NCBI RefSeq assembly: GCF_918741295.1 | Contig: NZ_CAKKNB010000003.1 | Location: forward strand, 310,001-374,000 | DNA: 64,000 nucleotides | Direction: 5' to 3' | From: Aquabacterium sp. CECT 9606 | GTDB lineage: Bacteria; Pseudomonadota; Gammaproteobacteria; Burkholderiales; Burkholderiaceae_C | Shown here: positions 41,021 through 51,300 of the stretch, in pieces | Layout of the letters: the number at the start of each line of letters is the position of its first letter | Position numbering within the stretch: the first letter of the stretch is position 1 | Translations under genes and position numbers: made by a program | The notes under the pieces: model-generated | Databases searched by the model: none | The model's input: the letters and a program-made list of their open reading frames with translations, nothing else | What the model was told of the DNA's origin: nothing

Positions 41021-44000
41021 CGTCGAGCCTTTCTTGAAGCAAAGCCAGGGCCGCGTCGAAATCGCAGCCCTCGATGGCGGTGTCCAGCCGGCTGAACATC
41101 ACGGGATCGAATGCGTTCATGAACACCTTGCGTTGGCTGCGCCACAGGCTGATCGCCGCGCTGTCGCTGTCATGGACCAGGCGTTCGAGCGCCTTGGTTT
41201 GTACCTGGATGACTTTGGCATCCATGTCGGCATGCGGTGCGGCCGTGGGCGCCGCAGCACCTTGCAATTGCGGGATCAGCGCCAACAGCAAGGCCTCTGT
41301 GGCCTCCTTCAAGGCGCCCACCAGGGAGTCGGCTCGCTCGGCCGACTGCTGCTTGACCGCCCTTTCCAGCTCGGCACAAAGGCGGGCCATGTCATTCGCA
41401 CCGATGGTGGCGCACAAGCCGCGCAGGGTGTGCGCTTCACGCGCCAGGCTGGCCCAGTCTTGCGCTTGCGCGGCGGTGGCCAGCGCCGTGCCGCCGGTCA
41501 TCACATGGTCGACGAAACCGTTCAACACGCGCACATACAGGCCCAGGTTGCCCTCCAGCCTGGCCAATGCCTGGCGCGAGTCCAGGCCTGGGGCCTGAGG
41601 CAGCTTGCCGGCAGAGGCGCTCGACCTGACAGCTTGTTCAACAAGTGCCGAGGGGACCTTGTTCAGGGGGTGGTAACGGGCCAGCGTGGCATACAGCTTT
41701 CTGGGTTCCAGCGGCTTGCTGATGTGGTCCTGCATGCCAATGGCCAGGCAGTGGTCCCGCTCTTCGTCCAGTGCATGGGCCGTCATTGCCAGGATGGGCA
41801 AGGCCCGGAAGCGCTCATCGGCGCGGATCTGGCGGGTGGCTTCGTGGCCATCCATCACCGGCATGTGCAGGTCCATCAGCACGACGTCGTAGGCGGTGGG
41901 GCCGCTCATGCGCAGGTGTTCCACGGCCTCGCAACCGTTGTCCACGGATGTGACGATGGCGCCGCGGCGGCTCAGCAACTCGGTGGCCAGTTGCTGATTC
42001 AAGGCGTTGTCCTCCACCAGGAAAACGCGCAGGCCGTCCAGACGAATGACTGCATCTGGCGACTGCTCGACGTGGGCCGCTGAGGTGTCGATGCCTGTCA
42101 ACTTGCCGAACAGGCCGCGCAGGGCATCGGGCAGGATGGGCTTGGGCAAGAAGGCGTCGGCCCCAGCTTGGGTGGCATTGGCCTGCAGGCTGTCCCAGCC
42201 ATAGGCTGAGATGACCACCACGTCCAAGCCCGGGTGCAGCTGGCGCAATCGGCTGGTGACCTCGGCACCGCCCATGTCCGGCAAGACCCAGTCCAACAGC
42301 ACCATGTCGAATGGGTGCCCCGCCTCGTCGGCGTCGGTGACCATGGCCAGGGCCTGGGCGCCGTTTTCCGCGGTGGCAACCAATCCTCCACGCTCGCTGT
42401 CGGCATGTTTTCCCACGCCCATCATGGTCAGCAGGCCCGCCATCGAGGTTCGGGTGTCACTTTGGTCATCCACGATCAGCACGCGCAGCGCTTCGATTGG
42501 GATGGGCGGGAGCGATGTTGGCAGCAATGCGGGGTCGAGCACCAGGCTGACGGGCAAAGTCACGGTGAAGACCGAGCCGGCGCCGTGTTGGCTGGACACC
42601 GAGATGTGCCCGCCCATGAGTGTGGTCAGGCGTTGGCAGATGCTCAAGCCCAGGCCGGTTCCGCCGTAGCGTCGCGTGGTGCTGTCGTCGGCCTGCGTGA
42701 ACTCCTGGAACAGACGGCTTTGCTGCTCGCTGTTCATCCCGATGCCCGTGTCGCAGACCTCGAAGCGCAAGGTGGCTTGGGCACCATCACGGTCGTCCAG
42801 GCCTACCCTCACCTTCACGTGCCCACTGTGCGTGAACTTGACTGCGTTGGACAGCAAGTTGGTCAGGATCTGGCCCACACGCAGCATGTCGCCCTGCACC
42901 ACGCCGGCATCGCTCAGCAAGGCCGGATCGGTGAACTCGCACAGAAGCTCGATTTCACGCTCCTGGGCTTTCTGGCGCACCAGCATCAGGGCGTTGCCCA
43001 CCACCTCTTCCACCCGGTAAGGCGCGCGCTCCAGAGACAAGCGCCCGGCTTCGATCTTCGAGAAATCCAGGATGTCGTTGATCACGCCCAGCAGGATCTG
43101 AGATGCCGACAGCACCTTGTCCAGGTAGTCCTTCTGCTGGTCGGTCAGCGGTGTTTGAAGCGCCAGGTGCGTCATGCCGATGATGGCGTTCATCGGTGTG
43201 CGGATTTCGTGGCTCATGTTGGCCAGGAAAAGCGATTTGGCCTTGGTGGCCGATTCGGCCTGGTCGCGCGCGGCCTGCAAATCGGCCTGGACCTGCGCCC
43301 GCGCTGCCAGATCTTCCTGGATGGATTGCGCCATGGTGTCCATGGTGACGCCCAGCGCGAACACTTCCTTGACCGCATGCGATTTGGGATTCCCGCGGGA
43401 GGAATAATCACCCTGGGCAAAGGCGCGAGCCTGGGCGCTCAGCGCATTGATGGGCTGAAGCACGCGCCGGCGCATCACCAACAGCGCTGCGCCCATGACC
43501 GGCAAGAGCAAAAGATCGACGGCCACGGCCAGTGCGATGAAACGCGATACCCGGGTGGACGCCCGCGTCACGGCATCCTCGGTGCGGGCGTTGGCCAAGC
43601 GTGTCAGGTCAGCGATGGCGCGGGTCAGGTCCGCACCATCTTGTTCATAGGATTTGGCGTAGACCAGCTTGGTCGCGTAGGCCAGGTTGGGCTCACCCTC
43701 CGAGACGAACACCTGGTGCTGCGCGTCGTACAAGCCCTGCGTGGCGGCAAATGCCACCTGCTCGGTTTTTTTAAGGTGCTCGGTGGCGGCCATCACGCGC
43801 TGCAAGCAGGCCAGCTCGGCCGGGCTCAGGTTCAGGGCCTTCATGCGGTCCATCAAGGAAGCCCGTGTGCCCGTTTCAGACAAGGCGTGTGGCTTGCGCT
43901 TGGCGATCACATCTTCCCAATAAACACTGACGTCGTCCGTGCCGGGGCCCGCTTTCTCGCCCTGGCGAATGGCGTAGATGTCGTAATAGGTCAGCAGGTA

Positions 44001-44219
44001 GTTGACATCGCCCGTGGCGGTGTAGGCGCGCACCAATCGTCGCAGCAAATCGGTTTCTGCCCGCAGTTGCTCCAAAGCGCGCGTGGTCTTCTCACGCTGC
44101 AAGGCGACTTGCGGGCTGGTTTCAAAAGCCGACCGAATCAGCACCAGGAACGCAAAATTGGCCATCAAGGCCAGGATGACGCCCAGAAACATGCTGTGCG
44201 AAACGGTTCTCAGTTTCAC
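41007..44219 (-). CDS. hybrid sensor histidine kinase with two receivers and an HPt domain
   Basis: 1,070 residues from GTG 44219 (GGGGAG 7 bp upstream). Helices at ~11-29 and ~227-249 flank a ~195-residue periplasmic sensor domain I do not recognise; HAMP ~250-305; HisKA with H337 ([14 protein letters not shown]); HATPase ([20 protein letters not shown]); receivers with D643 and D783; HPt with H930 (REAHTLRG). The tail after ~990 is of unknown role. Phosphate probably flows H337, D643/D783, H930, then the HD-GYP regulator downstream. Confidence 0.94.
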   Translation of the reverse strand: MKLRTVSHSMFLGVILALMANFAFLVLIRSAFETSPQVALQREKTTRALEQLRAETDLLRRLVRAYTATGDVNYLLTYYDIYAIRQGEKAGPGTDDVSVYWEDVIAKRKPHALSETGTRASLMDRMKALNLSPAELACLQRVMAATEHLKKTEQVAFAATQGLYDAQHQVFVSEGEPNLAYATKLVYAKSYEQDGADLTRAIADLTRLANARTEDAVTRASTRVSRFIALAVAVDLLLLPVMGAALLVMRRRVLQPINALSAQARAFAQGDYSSRGNPKSHAVKEVFALGVTMDTMAQSIQEDLAARAQVQADLQAARDQAESATKAKSLFLANMSHEIRTPMNAIIGMTHLALQTPLTDQQKDYLDKVLSASQILLGVINDILDFSKIEAGRLSLERAPYRVEEVVGNALMLVRQKAQEREIELLCEFTDPALLSDAGVVQGDMLRVGQILTNLLSNAVKFTHSGHVKVRVGLDDRDGAQATLRFEVCDTGIGMNSEQQSRLFQEFTQADDSTTRRYGGTGLGLSICQRLTTLMGGHISVSSQHGAGSVFTVTLPVSLVLDPALLPTSLPPIPIEALRVLIVDDQSDTRTSMAGLLTMMGVGKHADSERGGLVATAENGAQALAMVTDADEAGHPFDMVLLDWVLPDMGGAEVTSRLRQLHPGLDVVVISAYGWDSLQANATQAGADAFLPKPILPDALRGLFGKLTGIDTSAAHVEQSPDAVIRLDGLRVFLVEDNALNQQLATELLSRRGAIVTSVDNGCEAVEHLRMSGPTAYDVVLMDLHMPVMDGHEATRQIRADERFRALPILAMTAHALDEERDHCLAIGMQDHISKPLEPRKLYATLARYHPLNKVPSALVEQAVRSSASAGKLPQAPGLDSRQALARLEGNLGLYVRVLNGFVDHVMTGGTALATAAQAQDWASLAREAHTLRGLCATIGANDMARLCAELERAVKQQSAERADSLVGALKEATEALLLALIPQLQGAAAPTAAPHADMDAKVIQVQTKALERLVHDSDSAAISLWRSQRKVFMNAFDPVMFSRLDTAIEGCDFDAALALLQERLDDVIQ

Positions 44220-44364
44220 CCGTGCGCTCCCCGCCGCGGTTTGTTGGCCAAAGCAAATCCAGTGACGCAAAAATGAGCCATGGGGGGCTATCGGTCACGC
44301 TGCGCACGGCTAAAGCCCCAGCGGCCTCAATCCCCACTTGCACGCTCAACTTTGATGGATATTC

Positions 44365-44380
44365 GTGACGGAATCGTCAC
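44365..44380. promoter_or_regulatory. perfect palindrome between the divergent kinase and pilin genes
   Basis: GTGACG-GAAT-CGTCAC, 6-bp arms with a 4-bp centre. It lies 146 bp before the kinase start and 75 bp before the pilin ATG, a fitting place for a regulator site. Which protein binds is unknown. Confidence 0.4.
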
Positions 44381-44455
44381 AGGCCTATTCGAAGCTCTGA
44401 CCACGCCGTCAGCTTGGCACAATGGGCAACCACCAATGCGACGGACGGCTATCCC

Positions 44456-44941
44456 ATGACCCAGGCTCACCGCGGCTTCACCCTGATCGAACTGATGGTC
44501 GTGATTGCGATCATGGCCATTCTGGCCCTGATCGCCATGCCAAGCTACCAGGGCAAGATCATCAAGGATCAGATCGCCGAAGGCGTCGCGCTGGCAGCCA
44601 TCGCCAAACCACCGGTCGCCGCCTCGTGGTCGATGACCAAGGTGCTGCCAGCGGACAACACCGCGGCAGGCTTGCCCAGCGCTGACAAGATCGTCAACAA
44701 CGTGGTCAGCAGCGTTGCCATTGCCGATGGCGCCATCCACATCACCTTTGGCAACCGGGTGAACGGGGCGATCAAAGGCAAGATCCTGACTTTGCGCCCT
44801 GCGGTGATCGAAGATGCGCAGATCGTTCCCGTCACCTGGGTTTGCGGTCACGCCGAGGCTCCTGAGAAGATGACCCTCAAGGGCGCGGACAAGACCGACA
44901 TCGCCCCGGCTTTTTTGCCGATCAACTGCAAGGCCAAGTGA
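44456..44941 (+). CDS. type IV pilin-like protein
   Basis: 161 residues from ATG 44456. Short leader and class III signal: MTQAHRG, cleaved before FTLIELMVVIAIMAILALIA; Glu5 of the mature protein is present. The C-terminal domain has a possible disulfide (VCGHAEA; INCKAK), as in PilA-type major or minor pilins. No pilus assembly genes are adjacent, so it is an orphan. Regulation by the neighbouring c-di-GMP circuit is only a guess. Confidence 0.9.
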   Translation: MTQAHRGFTLIELMVVIAIMAILALIAMPSYQGKIIKDQIAEGVALAAIAKPPVAASWSMTKVLPADNTAAGLPSADKIVNNVVSSVAIADGAIHITFGNRVNGAIKGKILTLRPAVIEDAQIVPVTWVCGHAEAPEKMTLKGADKTDIAPAFLPINCKAK

Positions 44942-44992
44942 ATTAAGCTGGATGCGTTTTCAGGTGGATAACTTTGCAGGGAGTGCCAGTAG

Positions 44993-45619
44993 ATGGCAAG
45001 GTCAAACCGCAGCTTCTCGGTGCCGGATGCCGCTCGCGCGCTGGCCGTGATCTTTTTTGCCGCGCACGCCGGACTGGCGGCTGGTGCCGGCATGTACCGC
45101 TGCTATAACGGCGGTTCGATGTACGTTTCCGACAAGCCCTGCCGCGCCGACAAACGCGAAGAGAAGTTCACCGCGATGGGGCCGTCCGGCAACCCCATGC
45201 CCATGCGGGGTCAGAGCTTCAACCCGCCTTCGGTTGACAAGGCGCCCGAACACTTGCGCTACCTGAGCACAGCTTGTGCCCAGCTCAACGACGCGATCCG
45301 AACCGCGCCATCAAGGGGCCTGCGTTCAGACGTCATTTACCAGCTCCGGTCAGAATACCAAAGCAAGTGCAGCGAAGATGAAAGCGACGCTTACCGAGCC
45401 TTGCGCAAGGAGCGCGACCAGGAGCGGCAAGACCGGCGAGCCGAACAGCAGGCTCATCAGGCCCAAAAAGAATTCACCCAAAGGGAGCGCGAGCGTTGCA
45501 ACGAGATGCTGCGCATCCTCCACGGCAAGCGCAGCCAGTTCGACACCATGACCGAAGGCCAGAAAAACGACTTCGTGAATTTCCAGTCGAACTACAGCGC
45601 ACGTTGCAAGAACGACTGA
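44993..45619 (+). CDS. exported protein with DUF4124-like start and coiled coil
   Basis: 208 residues: hydrophobic signal-like segment (ALAVIFFAAHAGLAAGAG), then MYRCYNGGSMYVSDKPC, which matches the short YxC...GxxxYSDxPC pattern of DUF4124 envelope proteins; a long charged helical part (residues ~130-175: EDESDAYRALRKERDQERQD) and C-terminal cysteines. Function unknown. Confidence 0.72.
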   Translation: MARSNRSFSVPDAARALAVIFFAAHAGLAAGAGMYRCYNGGSMYVSDKPCRADKREEKFTAMGPSGNPMPMRGQSFNPPSVDKAPEHLRYLSTACAQLNDAIRTAPSRGLRSDVIYQLRSEYQSKCSEDESDAYRALRKERDQERQDRRAEQQAHQAQKEFTQRERERCNEMLRILHGKRSQFDTMTEGQKNDFVNFQSNYSARCKND

Positions 45620-45655
45620 TCTGCGGGGCCAAGGTTCCTCACGTATCCTTGGCGC

Positions 45656-46693
45656 ATGCGCTGGATGACATGGAACCGCTTTGGCCGGGCCGCAGGCACG
45701 ACCGCCTTGCTGGCACTTTTGAGCACGCCTGCCTGGTCGGGCGCGACGCTGGACGCCATCCGTGAGCGTGGCCAGGTCAAGTGTGGGGTGAGCACCGGTG
45801 TGGCCGGCTTCTCGGCGCCTGACAGCAAAGGGCGATGGACTGGTCTGGACGTGGACGTGTGCCGGGCGCTGGCGGCCGCTGTGCTGGGCGATAGCAACAA
45901 GGTCAACTTCGTGCCGCTCAACTCGCAGCAGCGATTCACCTCGCTTCAGTCGGGCCAGGTGGACCTGCTCTCGCGCAACACCTCCTGGACCTTGACCCGT
46001 GACGCCTCGCTGGGCTTTCATTTCACGGCGGTCACTTACTACGATGGCCAAGGCTTTCTTGTGCCCAAGAAGCTCAAAGTGAGCAGTGCCAAGCAATTGC
46101 GCAATGCGCAGGTGTGCATCCAATCAGGCACCACCACCGAGAAAAACCTGTCGGACTTTTCTCGCTCGCAAGGCGTGCCTTTCAAGCCCGTGGTCTATGA
46201 CTCGTTCGAGGCGGCCTTCAAGGCCTTTTTCTCAGGGCGCTGCCAGGCTTACACCACCGACGCATCGGGCCTGGCCATTGTGCGCAACAAGGAAGCGCCT
46301 CACCCCGAGGACTACGTGATCCTGCCCGAGCTGATCTCCAAGGAGCCCTTGGGCCCCTTGGTGCGGCGGGGTGACGACGAGTGGTTCGCCATCGTCAAGT
46401 GGACGGTGTTTGCCATGATCGAAGCCGAAGAGCTGGGTTTGACGCAAGCCAACATCGACAGCTTTCGCGCCAGCCCCTCGCCATCGATCCAGCGGTTGGT
46501 GGGCACGGGCGAGGACATGGGCAAACTCTTGGGCCTGGACAAGACCTGGTCCTACCGCATCGTCAAAGCCGTGGGCAACTATGGCGAGGTGTACGAGCGC
46601 AACGTGGGCGCAGGCTCAATGCTGAAGCTGCCGCGTGGGCCCAATCGTTTGTGGAGCCAAGGCGGTTTGATGTACGCACCACCCGTCCGTTGA
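45656..46693 (+). CDS. aapJ: amino-acid ABC transporter substrate-binding protein AapJ
   Basis: 345 residues with a signal peptide (GTTALLALLSTPAWSGA). Periplasmic binding fold: TLDAIRERGQVKCGVSTGVA, WTGLDVDVCRALAAAVLGD, LLSRNTSWTLTRD, and C-terminal GAGSMLKLPRGPNRLW typical of AapJ/YhdW general L-amino-acid binders. It is followed at once by the two permeases. Confidence 0.94.
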   Translation: MRWMTWNRFGRAAGTTALLALLSTPAWSGATLDAIRERGQVKCGVSTGVAGFSAPDSKGRWTGLDVDVCRALAAAVLGDSNKVNFVPLNSQQRFTSLQSGQVDLLSRNTSWTLTRDASLGFHFTAVTYYDGQGFLVPKKLKVSSAKQLRNAQVCIQSGTTTEKNLSDFSRSQGVPFKPVVYDSFEAAFKAFFSGRCQAYTTDASGLAIVRNKEAPHPEDYVILPELISKEPLGPLVRRGDDEWFAIVKWTVFAMIEAEELGLTQANIDSFRASPSPSIQRLVGTGEDMGKLLGLDKTWSYRIVKAVGNYGEVYERNVGAGSMLKLPRGPNRLWSQGGLMYAPPVR

Positions 46694-46695
46694 CC

Positions 46696-47550
46696 ATGCT
46701 TGATTTTTTGAACCAGCCAGCCGGCTTCGGCATCGGCGAGACCGGGCTGCTGGTTTATGACGCCAGCCAACCCCTTTGGCGGGCAATGGCCGTGGGCTTG
46801 GGCAACACCTTGCGCGTGTCCTTGCCCGCCTTGGTGTTCGCCACTGCGCTGGGCACCTTGGTGGCCTTGTCAAGGCGAGCCGCGCACCCGGGCTTGAGGA
46901 CCGCCGGCCAGGTCTACATCGATGTGGTGCGCAACGTGCCTTTGCTGGTGCAACTGCTGATGTGGTACTTCCTGCTGCTGGATTGGTTGCCGGACACCAC
47001 CTTGGCGTTGGGCTGGTTGCCCGGCGTCACGCTGAGCAAAGGCGGGCTGAGCTTCCCCTGGCTGGCCGCAGATCACAGTGGCTGGCTCTGGAGCCTGCCT
47101 GCGCAGGATGGCCTCAGCGTCACGGGCGGGGCCACGGTCACGCCTGAGTACCTCGCCGTCTTCATGGCCCTGGTCACGTACACGGCGGCTTTCGTGGCCG
47201 AGGTGGTTCGGGCCGGGCTGGAGTCGGTGCCCAAGTCGCTGAGCGAGGCGGCCCTAACCTTGGGGGCCTTGCCCCACCAGGTGATGCTGCGCGTGGTGCT
47301 GCCCCAGGCCCTGCGCACCATGGTGCCGGCCATGACCAACCAGTACCTGAACCTCGTCAAGAACTCTTCGCTGGCCGTGGCCGTGGGTTACCCCGACCTG
47401 GTGTCGGTGGGCAACACCGCCCTGAACCAGACCGGCCGCGCGGTGGAATGCATCCTGGTGATGATGTCGGTCTACCTCACGCTCTCGCTGCTGACCGCGG
47501 CCTTGATGAACTGGTTCAACACGCGGTATGCACTCAGGGGCAGTGCATGA
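46696..47550 (+). CDS. aapQ: amino-acid ABC transporter permease AapQ
   Basis: 284 residues from ATG 46696, 2 bp after aapJ. HisQM-type permease: LGNTLRVSLPALVFATALG (first core helix), IDVVRNVPLLVQLLMWYFLL, and the EAA loop EAALTLGALPHQVMLRVVLP. It overlaps aapM by ATGA. Shorter than many AapQ proteins (about 390 residues), so the N-terminal extension is reduced. Confidence 0.92.
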   Translation: MLDFLNQPAGFGIGETGLLVYDASQPLWRAMAVGLGNTLRVSLPALVFATALGTLVALSRRAAHPGLRTAGQVYIDVVRNVPLLVQLLMWYFLLLDWLPDTTLALGWLPGVTLSKGGLSFPWLAADHSGWLWSLPAQDGLSVTGGATVTPEYLAVFMALVTYTAAFVAEVVRAGLESVPKSLSEAALTLGALPHQVMLRVVLPQALRTMVPAMTNQYLNLVKNSSLAVAVGYPDLVSVGNTALNQTGRAVECILVMMSVYLTLSLLTAALMNWFNTRYALRGSA

Positions 47551-48581
47551 AGAAGACGAGCGCCACCTCCATGGCCATGTCGACTTTCTTCTGGCTGGCC
47601 TTGGCCTATGCAGGCTGGCGCTTGCTGGATTGGGGCGTGCTGAACGCCGTGTTCAGGCCCGACGAGGCCGCCTGCCATGCCTTGGAGCGCACAGGCGCGT
47701 GCTGGGGCGTCATCACCGAAAAGATCCGTCCGCTGCTGTTGGGCCGCTATCCCCACGAAGAGCAATGGCGCCCTTCGCTGGCACTGCTGTTGATGCTGAT
47801 GGGGGCCGGGGCCCTGCTCTGGCGCCCTTGGGCCCTGTCTCTGCGAGGTCTGGTGTGGGGCACTGCCTTGGTGTCGCTGGCTGTGGGCTTGTTGATGCAC
47901 GGCGGTCCGCTGGGCCTGCCGGTGGTGCCTTCCGATCAATGGGGCGGACTGCCCTTGACCCTGATCCTGGCGGGCCTGACCATGGCGCTGTCTTTGCCGC
48001 TGGGCATCGCCTTGGCCTTGGGCCGCAGGGCACGTTGGCCCTGGGTGCGCTGGGCCTGCAGCGGGTTCATCGAAGTCACGCGGGGCGTGCCTTTGGTGAT
48101 GGTCTTGTTCATGGCCGCCTTCATGCTGCCGGCTATCATTCCCGCCCGCTTCGAGGTCAGCCTGCTGTGGCGCGTGTTGATCGCCTTGACCTTGTTCTCG
48201 GCCGCCTACCTGGCCGAGATCGTCCGAGGTGGCCTGCAAACCGTGGGGTCTGACCAGTTCGACGCCGCGAAGGTGATGGGCTTGTCAAGCTGGCAGACCC
48301 AAAGGCTGGTGGTGTTGCCCCAGGCGCTGCGGGCGGTGTTGCCGGCTTTGGTCAACCATGCCATCGGCCTGCTCAAGGACACCTCGCTGGTCATGGTGGT
48401 GAGCCTGCATGAATTGACCGGGGCCTTGTCCTTGAGCCTGGGCGGAGACCCGCAGTGGCGTCCCTATTACCTTGAGGGTTATCTGTTCGTGGCGGCCATC
48501 TATGCCGCCTTGTGCCTGAGCCTGTCGCGGGCTGGCCGCCGGGTTGAGCAACGTTGGCTGGTCAGCGGTGGGCAGGCCTGA
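47547..48581 (+). CDS. aapM: amino-acid ABC transporter permease AapM
   Basis: 344 residues, start overlapping aapQ. Several N-terminal helices, then the permease core (GGLPLTLILAGLTMALSLPL), IEVTRGVPLVMVLFMAAFML and an EAA-type loop (DAAKVMGLSSWQTQRLVVLP). Together with AapQ it forms the membrane channel. The usual ATPase gene aapP does not follow; the next gene is convergent. Confidence 0.92.
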   Translation: MKKTSATSMAMSTFFWLALAYAGWRLLDWGVLNAVFRPDEAACHALERTGACWGVITEKIRPLLLGRYPHEEQWRPSLALLLMLMGAGALLWRPWALSLRGLVWGTALVSLAVGLLMHGGPLGLPVVPSDQWGGLPLTLILAGLTMALSLPLGIALALGRRARWPWVRWACSGFIEVTRGVPLVMVLFMAAFMLPAIIPARFEVSLLWRVLIALTLFSAAYLAEIVRGGLQTVGSDQFDAAKVMGLSSWQTQRLVVLPQALRAVLPALVNHAIGLLKDTSLVMVVSLHELTGALSLSLGGDPQWRPYYLEGYLFVAAIYAALCLSLSRAGRRVEQRWLVSGGQA

Positions 48582-48587
48582 GGAATC

Positions 48588-48812
48588 TCAGTCTGCGCCC
48601 AGGATGTCGTTCTCGACGTCGGGAGCGCTGTCCACTTCCTGGTCAAAGGCATTGGTGTCGCCATTGATGTGCGGGATCAGGGGCTTGTCCAGCGGGCGGC
48701 AGATGCGGCTTTGCAGGTGGTTCAAACGCTCCGATCGCTCCATGGCTTCGATCACAGCTTGGGGATCCATCATGAGGGCGAAGGGATTGGCGTAAAGACC
48801 TGTGTTTTGCAT
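48588..48812 (-). CDS. small conserved hypothetical protein
   Basis: 74 residues: MQNTGLYANPFALMMDPQAV, then IEAMERSERLNHLQSRICRP and an acidic tail. Basic-helical middle, no membrane span. It ends 7 bp from the convergent aapM. Similar short proteins with the NPFALMMDPQ start occur in related Burkholderiales (recalled, not searched). Function unknown. Confidence 0.65.
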   Translation of the reverse strand: MQNTGLYANPFALMMDPQAVIEAMERSERLNHLQSRICRPLDKPLIPHINGDTNAFDQEVDSAPDVENDILGAD

Positions 48813-48935
48813 ACTAGCTCCGTGAAGAAGTGCCGTTTCGATGGATGAACTTTAGGCTTCACGGTCGGAGGCGAATAGTCGCCGCAAATCCAAACCGTCT
48901 GTCAGAAATTGTCTGACAAGGGTTTGAACACAGGG

Positions 48936-49733
48936 TCAGTTCACGGAGGCGGTATTGGGCGGGATTGCGAACAATTGCTCGAAATTGGTCGTCGTCACCC
49001 GGCCTAAGACCTCGGGTTCAACCCCCTTAAGTTCGGCCAGGAAACGGCCGACCAGGGCCACGTAGGCGGGCGAGTTGGTTTTACCCCGGTGAGGCATGGG
49101 CGCCAGGTAAGGGCTGTCGGTTTCGATCAGGCAGCGGTCAAGGGGCACGAACTTGGCCACCTCGCGCAGGTCGGCCGCATTCTTGAAGGTCAGGATGCCC
49201 GAGAACGAGATGTAGAACCCCAAGTCAAGCGCGGCCCGCGCCACGGCCTGGCTTTCGGTGAAGCAATGGAACACGCCCCTGGAGCGGCCCTGCCCTGACT
49301 CCCGCAGGATGCCAATGGTGTCGTCGCTGGCCTGACGTGTGTGGATGACCAGCGGCAGCTGGGTGTCCAACCCCGCCTGGATGTGGACCCGAAAGCGCTC
49401 GCGCTGCCAGTGCATGTCGGCCACGGAGCGCTCGCCCAGGCGGTAGTAATCCAGGCCGGTCTCGCCAATGCCCACCACGCGTGGCAATGCCGCGCGCTCG
49501 ACCAGGTCGGCCAGGGTGGGTTCCCGCACGTCTTCGTTGTCGGGGTGGACGCCCACCGTGGCCCAGAAATTATCGAAGCGCGTGGCCAGGGCGTGCACTT
49601 GCGGAAATTCTTCCAACGTGGTGCTGATGCACAAGGCTCGCTCGACCTGGGCTTGCGCCATGTCGGCGCGCACCTGGTCCAGCGCATCGGCGTAATCGGG
49701 GAAATTGAGGTGGCAGTGCGAATCAACAAACAT
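48936..49733 (-). CDS. tatD: TatD-family metal-dependent DNase
   Basis: 265 residues. Metal-site motifs DSHCHLNF at the N-terminus, GIGETGLDYYR, LVIHTRQASDDT, FHCFTES and the C-terminal IETDSPYLAP; all expected His/Asp/Glu are present. TatD enzymes degrade DNA in repair-type processes. The gene follows PilZ by 15 bp in the holB-tmk-mltG group, as usual in betaproteobacteria. Confidence 0.94.
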   Translation of the reverse strand: MFVDSHCHLNFPDYADALDQVRADMAQAQVERALCISTTLEEFPQVHALATRFDNFWATVGVHPDNEDVREPTLADLVERAALPRVVGIGETGLDYYRLGERSVADMHWQRERFRVHIQAGLDTQLPLVIHTRQASDDTIGILRESGQGRSRGVFHCFTESQAVARAALDLGFYISFSGILTFKNAADLREVAKFVPLDRCLIETDSPYLAPMPHRGKTNSPAYVALVGRFLAELKGVEPEVLGRVTTTNFEQLFAIPPNTASVN

Positions 49734-49748
49734 GAGGCGAATCTTGCC

Positions 49749-50204
49749 TCAAAGTGTCTGGGTCGGCTTGTTCGATGACAGGGACGTGCCCAGAATTTGC
49801 TCGATCTTGATGCGCAACAGGCGGGTCTTCTCGTCAGACGGGAAGCGCACGCCCACACCTTGGGTGCGGCCACCGGAGGCGTTGGCCGGGGTGATCCAGG
49901 ATATCTTGCCCGCCACGGGGTAGCGCTGGGCTTCGTCAGGCAAAGACAGGAGCAGGTAGATGTCGTCACCCAGCTTGTAATCGCGGGTGGTGGGCACGAA
50001 CAGGCCGCCATCGGCAAAAGCCGGAATGTAGGCCGCGTACAGCGCGCCTTTTTCGCGGAACACCAGCTGGATGACACTGGGGCGAGCCACGCCAGCGCTG
50101 GGCACCGCACCCGCAACGCCACCACCCATCGGGGTCGTGCTGGTCTTGCCTGGCCCGGAGTTGGCAAAGGCAGACGGCAAGGCTGTGGTGTGGAATTCGC
50201 TCAT
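49749..50204 (-). CDS. pilZ: PilZ-domain protein
   Basis: 151 residues from ATG 50204. PilZ-type beta barrel: VIQLVFREKGALYAAYIPAF, GGLFVPTTRDYKLGDDIYLL, GKISWITP, GVGVRFPSDE. The c-di-GMP-binding RxxxR and (D/N)xSxxG residues are not seen, which is typical of the type-IV-pilus PilZ. Located between holB and tatD, the standard place for pilZ. Confidence 0.87.
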   Translation of the reverse strand: MSEFHTTALPSAFANSGPGKTSTTPMGGGVAGAVPSAGVARPSVIQLVFREKGALYAAYIPAFADGGLFVPTTRDYKLGDDIYLLLSLPDEAQRYPVAGKISWITPANASGGRTQGVGVRFPSDEKTRLLRIKIEQILGTSLSSNKPTQTL

Positions 50205-50268
50205 TGTGGTGAAAGTGTAACGTCGGCCGCTGGCCACAAACGTGAATTTAAGCGCAGGAGAAGCCTCT

Positions 50269-51300
50269 TTACTTGTTGAAACGCAGTGCCAGACGTGCTT
50301 GCTGCAATAACGATTCCACCCTCAAATTCAGGCTCCAGGGGTGCTCTGCCGTGCGGCTGGCCTTGCGCAGCTCGCCTGACCAGGCCGTGAGCCGGGCCAG
50401 ATCACCATCACGATGCAGGCTGCCTTCCGGAAAGTAACGGGGGGCGGCACCGGTGGCCATGCAAGCCAGGTCGTGACACAGTTTTTGAAGGGTCTCGATG
50501 ACCAGCGGCAAGGGCCAGCCCACCATCGCGCCGCTTTGTCCCTGCGCCACATCGCGCGGGATTTGCGGCCAACGCACGGCATCCAAGCCCATGGCGTGGC
50601 GGTCACGGGCGGTCAGGGGTTGGCCTCCCGAGGCTTGCAACAGGATGGCCGCATCCGCTTCGGTCAGGCCCTTGATCTGCTCACACAGCCAGGTGATGGA
50701 CGCAGCCTTGTCAGGCAATGGCAGGCGCCAGGCCTGGCAGCGGCTGCGCACGGTGGGCAGCAACTCGTCCAGAGAGCCAGCGCTGACCACAAAGCGCACC
50801 ATGCCGGGCGGCTCTTCCAGGGTCTTGAGCAAGGTGTTGCTCGACACGGTGTTCATGCGCTCGGCCGGGTGCACCACCACCACTTTGGCGCGCCCTCGAG
50901 ATGCGCTCTGCTGCGAGAACTGCACCACCGCGCGGATGGCATCGACCTTGATGTCCTGGCTGAGCTTCTTGGTTTTGCCTGATTTTTCAGACGCGCCTTC
51001 GTCGTCATCGCCTGAACCGGTCCAGCCCAAAGCGGCTTGCAGGGCCTCAGGCACCACCACCACCAAGTCGGGGTGTGAGCGTGCCGAGATCAGGTGGCAA
51101 CTGCCACAAGCGCCGCAAGCTGGCTTGAACGGGCTGCCCGGGGCCTGCGCCTCGCACAGCCAGGACTGCGCCAAGGCCATCGAGAACTCAAATTGCCCCA
51201 CGCCTTGGGGGCCATGAACCAGCGTGGCGTGGCCGTGGGCCTGCGCCAAGGCTTGGGCAAGGGGGGCGTGAAGCCAGGGCAGCAAATCGCTCAAAGCCAA
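50269..51300 (-). CDS. holB: DNA polymerase III subunit delta'
   Basis: 343 residues. Clamp-loader AAA+ protein: [20 protein letters not shown] (degenerate P-loop), Cys-rich zinc site [10 protein letters not shown], ..[35 protein letters not shown] non-conserved Asp/Ser/Lys insert (residues ~93-110: [18 protein letters not shown]) interrupts the domain. Overlaps tmk by 10 bp. Confidence 0.93.
   Translation of the reverse strand: MALSDLLPWLHAPLAQALAQAHGHATLVHGPQGVGQFEFSMALAQSWLCEAQAPGSPFKPACGACGSCHLISARSHPDLVVVVPEALQAALGWTGSGDDDEGASEKSGKTKKLSQDIKVDAIRAVVQFSQQSASRGRAKVVVVHPAERMNTVSSNTLLKTLEEPPGMVRFVVSAGSLDELLPTVRSRCQAWRLPLPDKAASITWLCEQIKGLTEADAAILLQASGGQPLTARDRHAMGLDAVRWPQIPRDVAQGQSGAMVGWPLPLVIETLQKLCHDLACMATGAAPRYFPEGSLHRDGDLARLTAWSGELRKASRTAEHPWSLNLRVESLLQQARLALRFNK

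Noticed and set aside
42234-44276. 680-codon plus-strand frame opposite the hybrid kinase
   Set aside because: Antisense shadow of a well-supported kinase gene; composition is His/Gln/Arg-rich with no domain, typical of GC-rich DNA.
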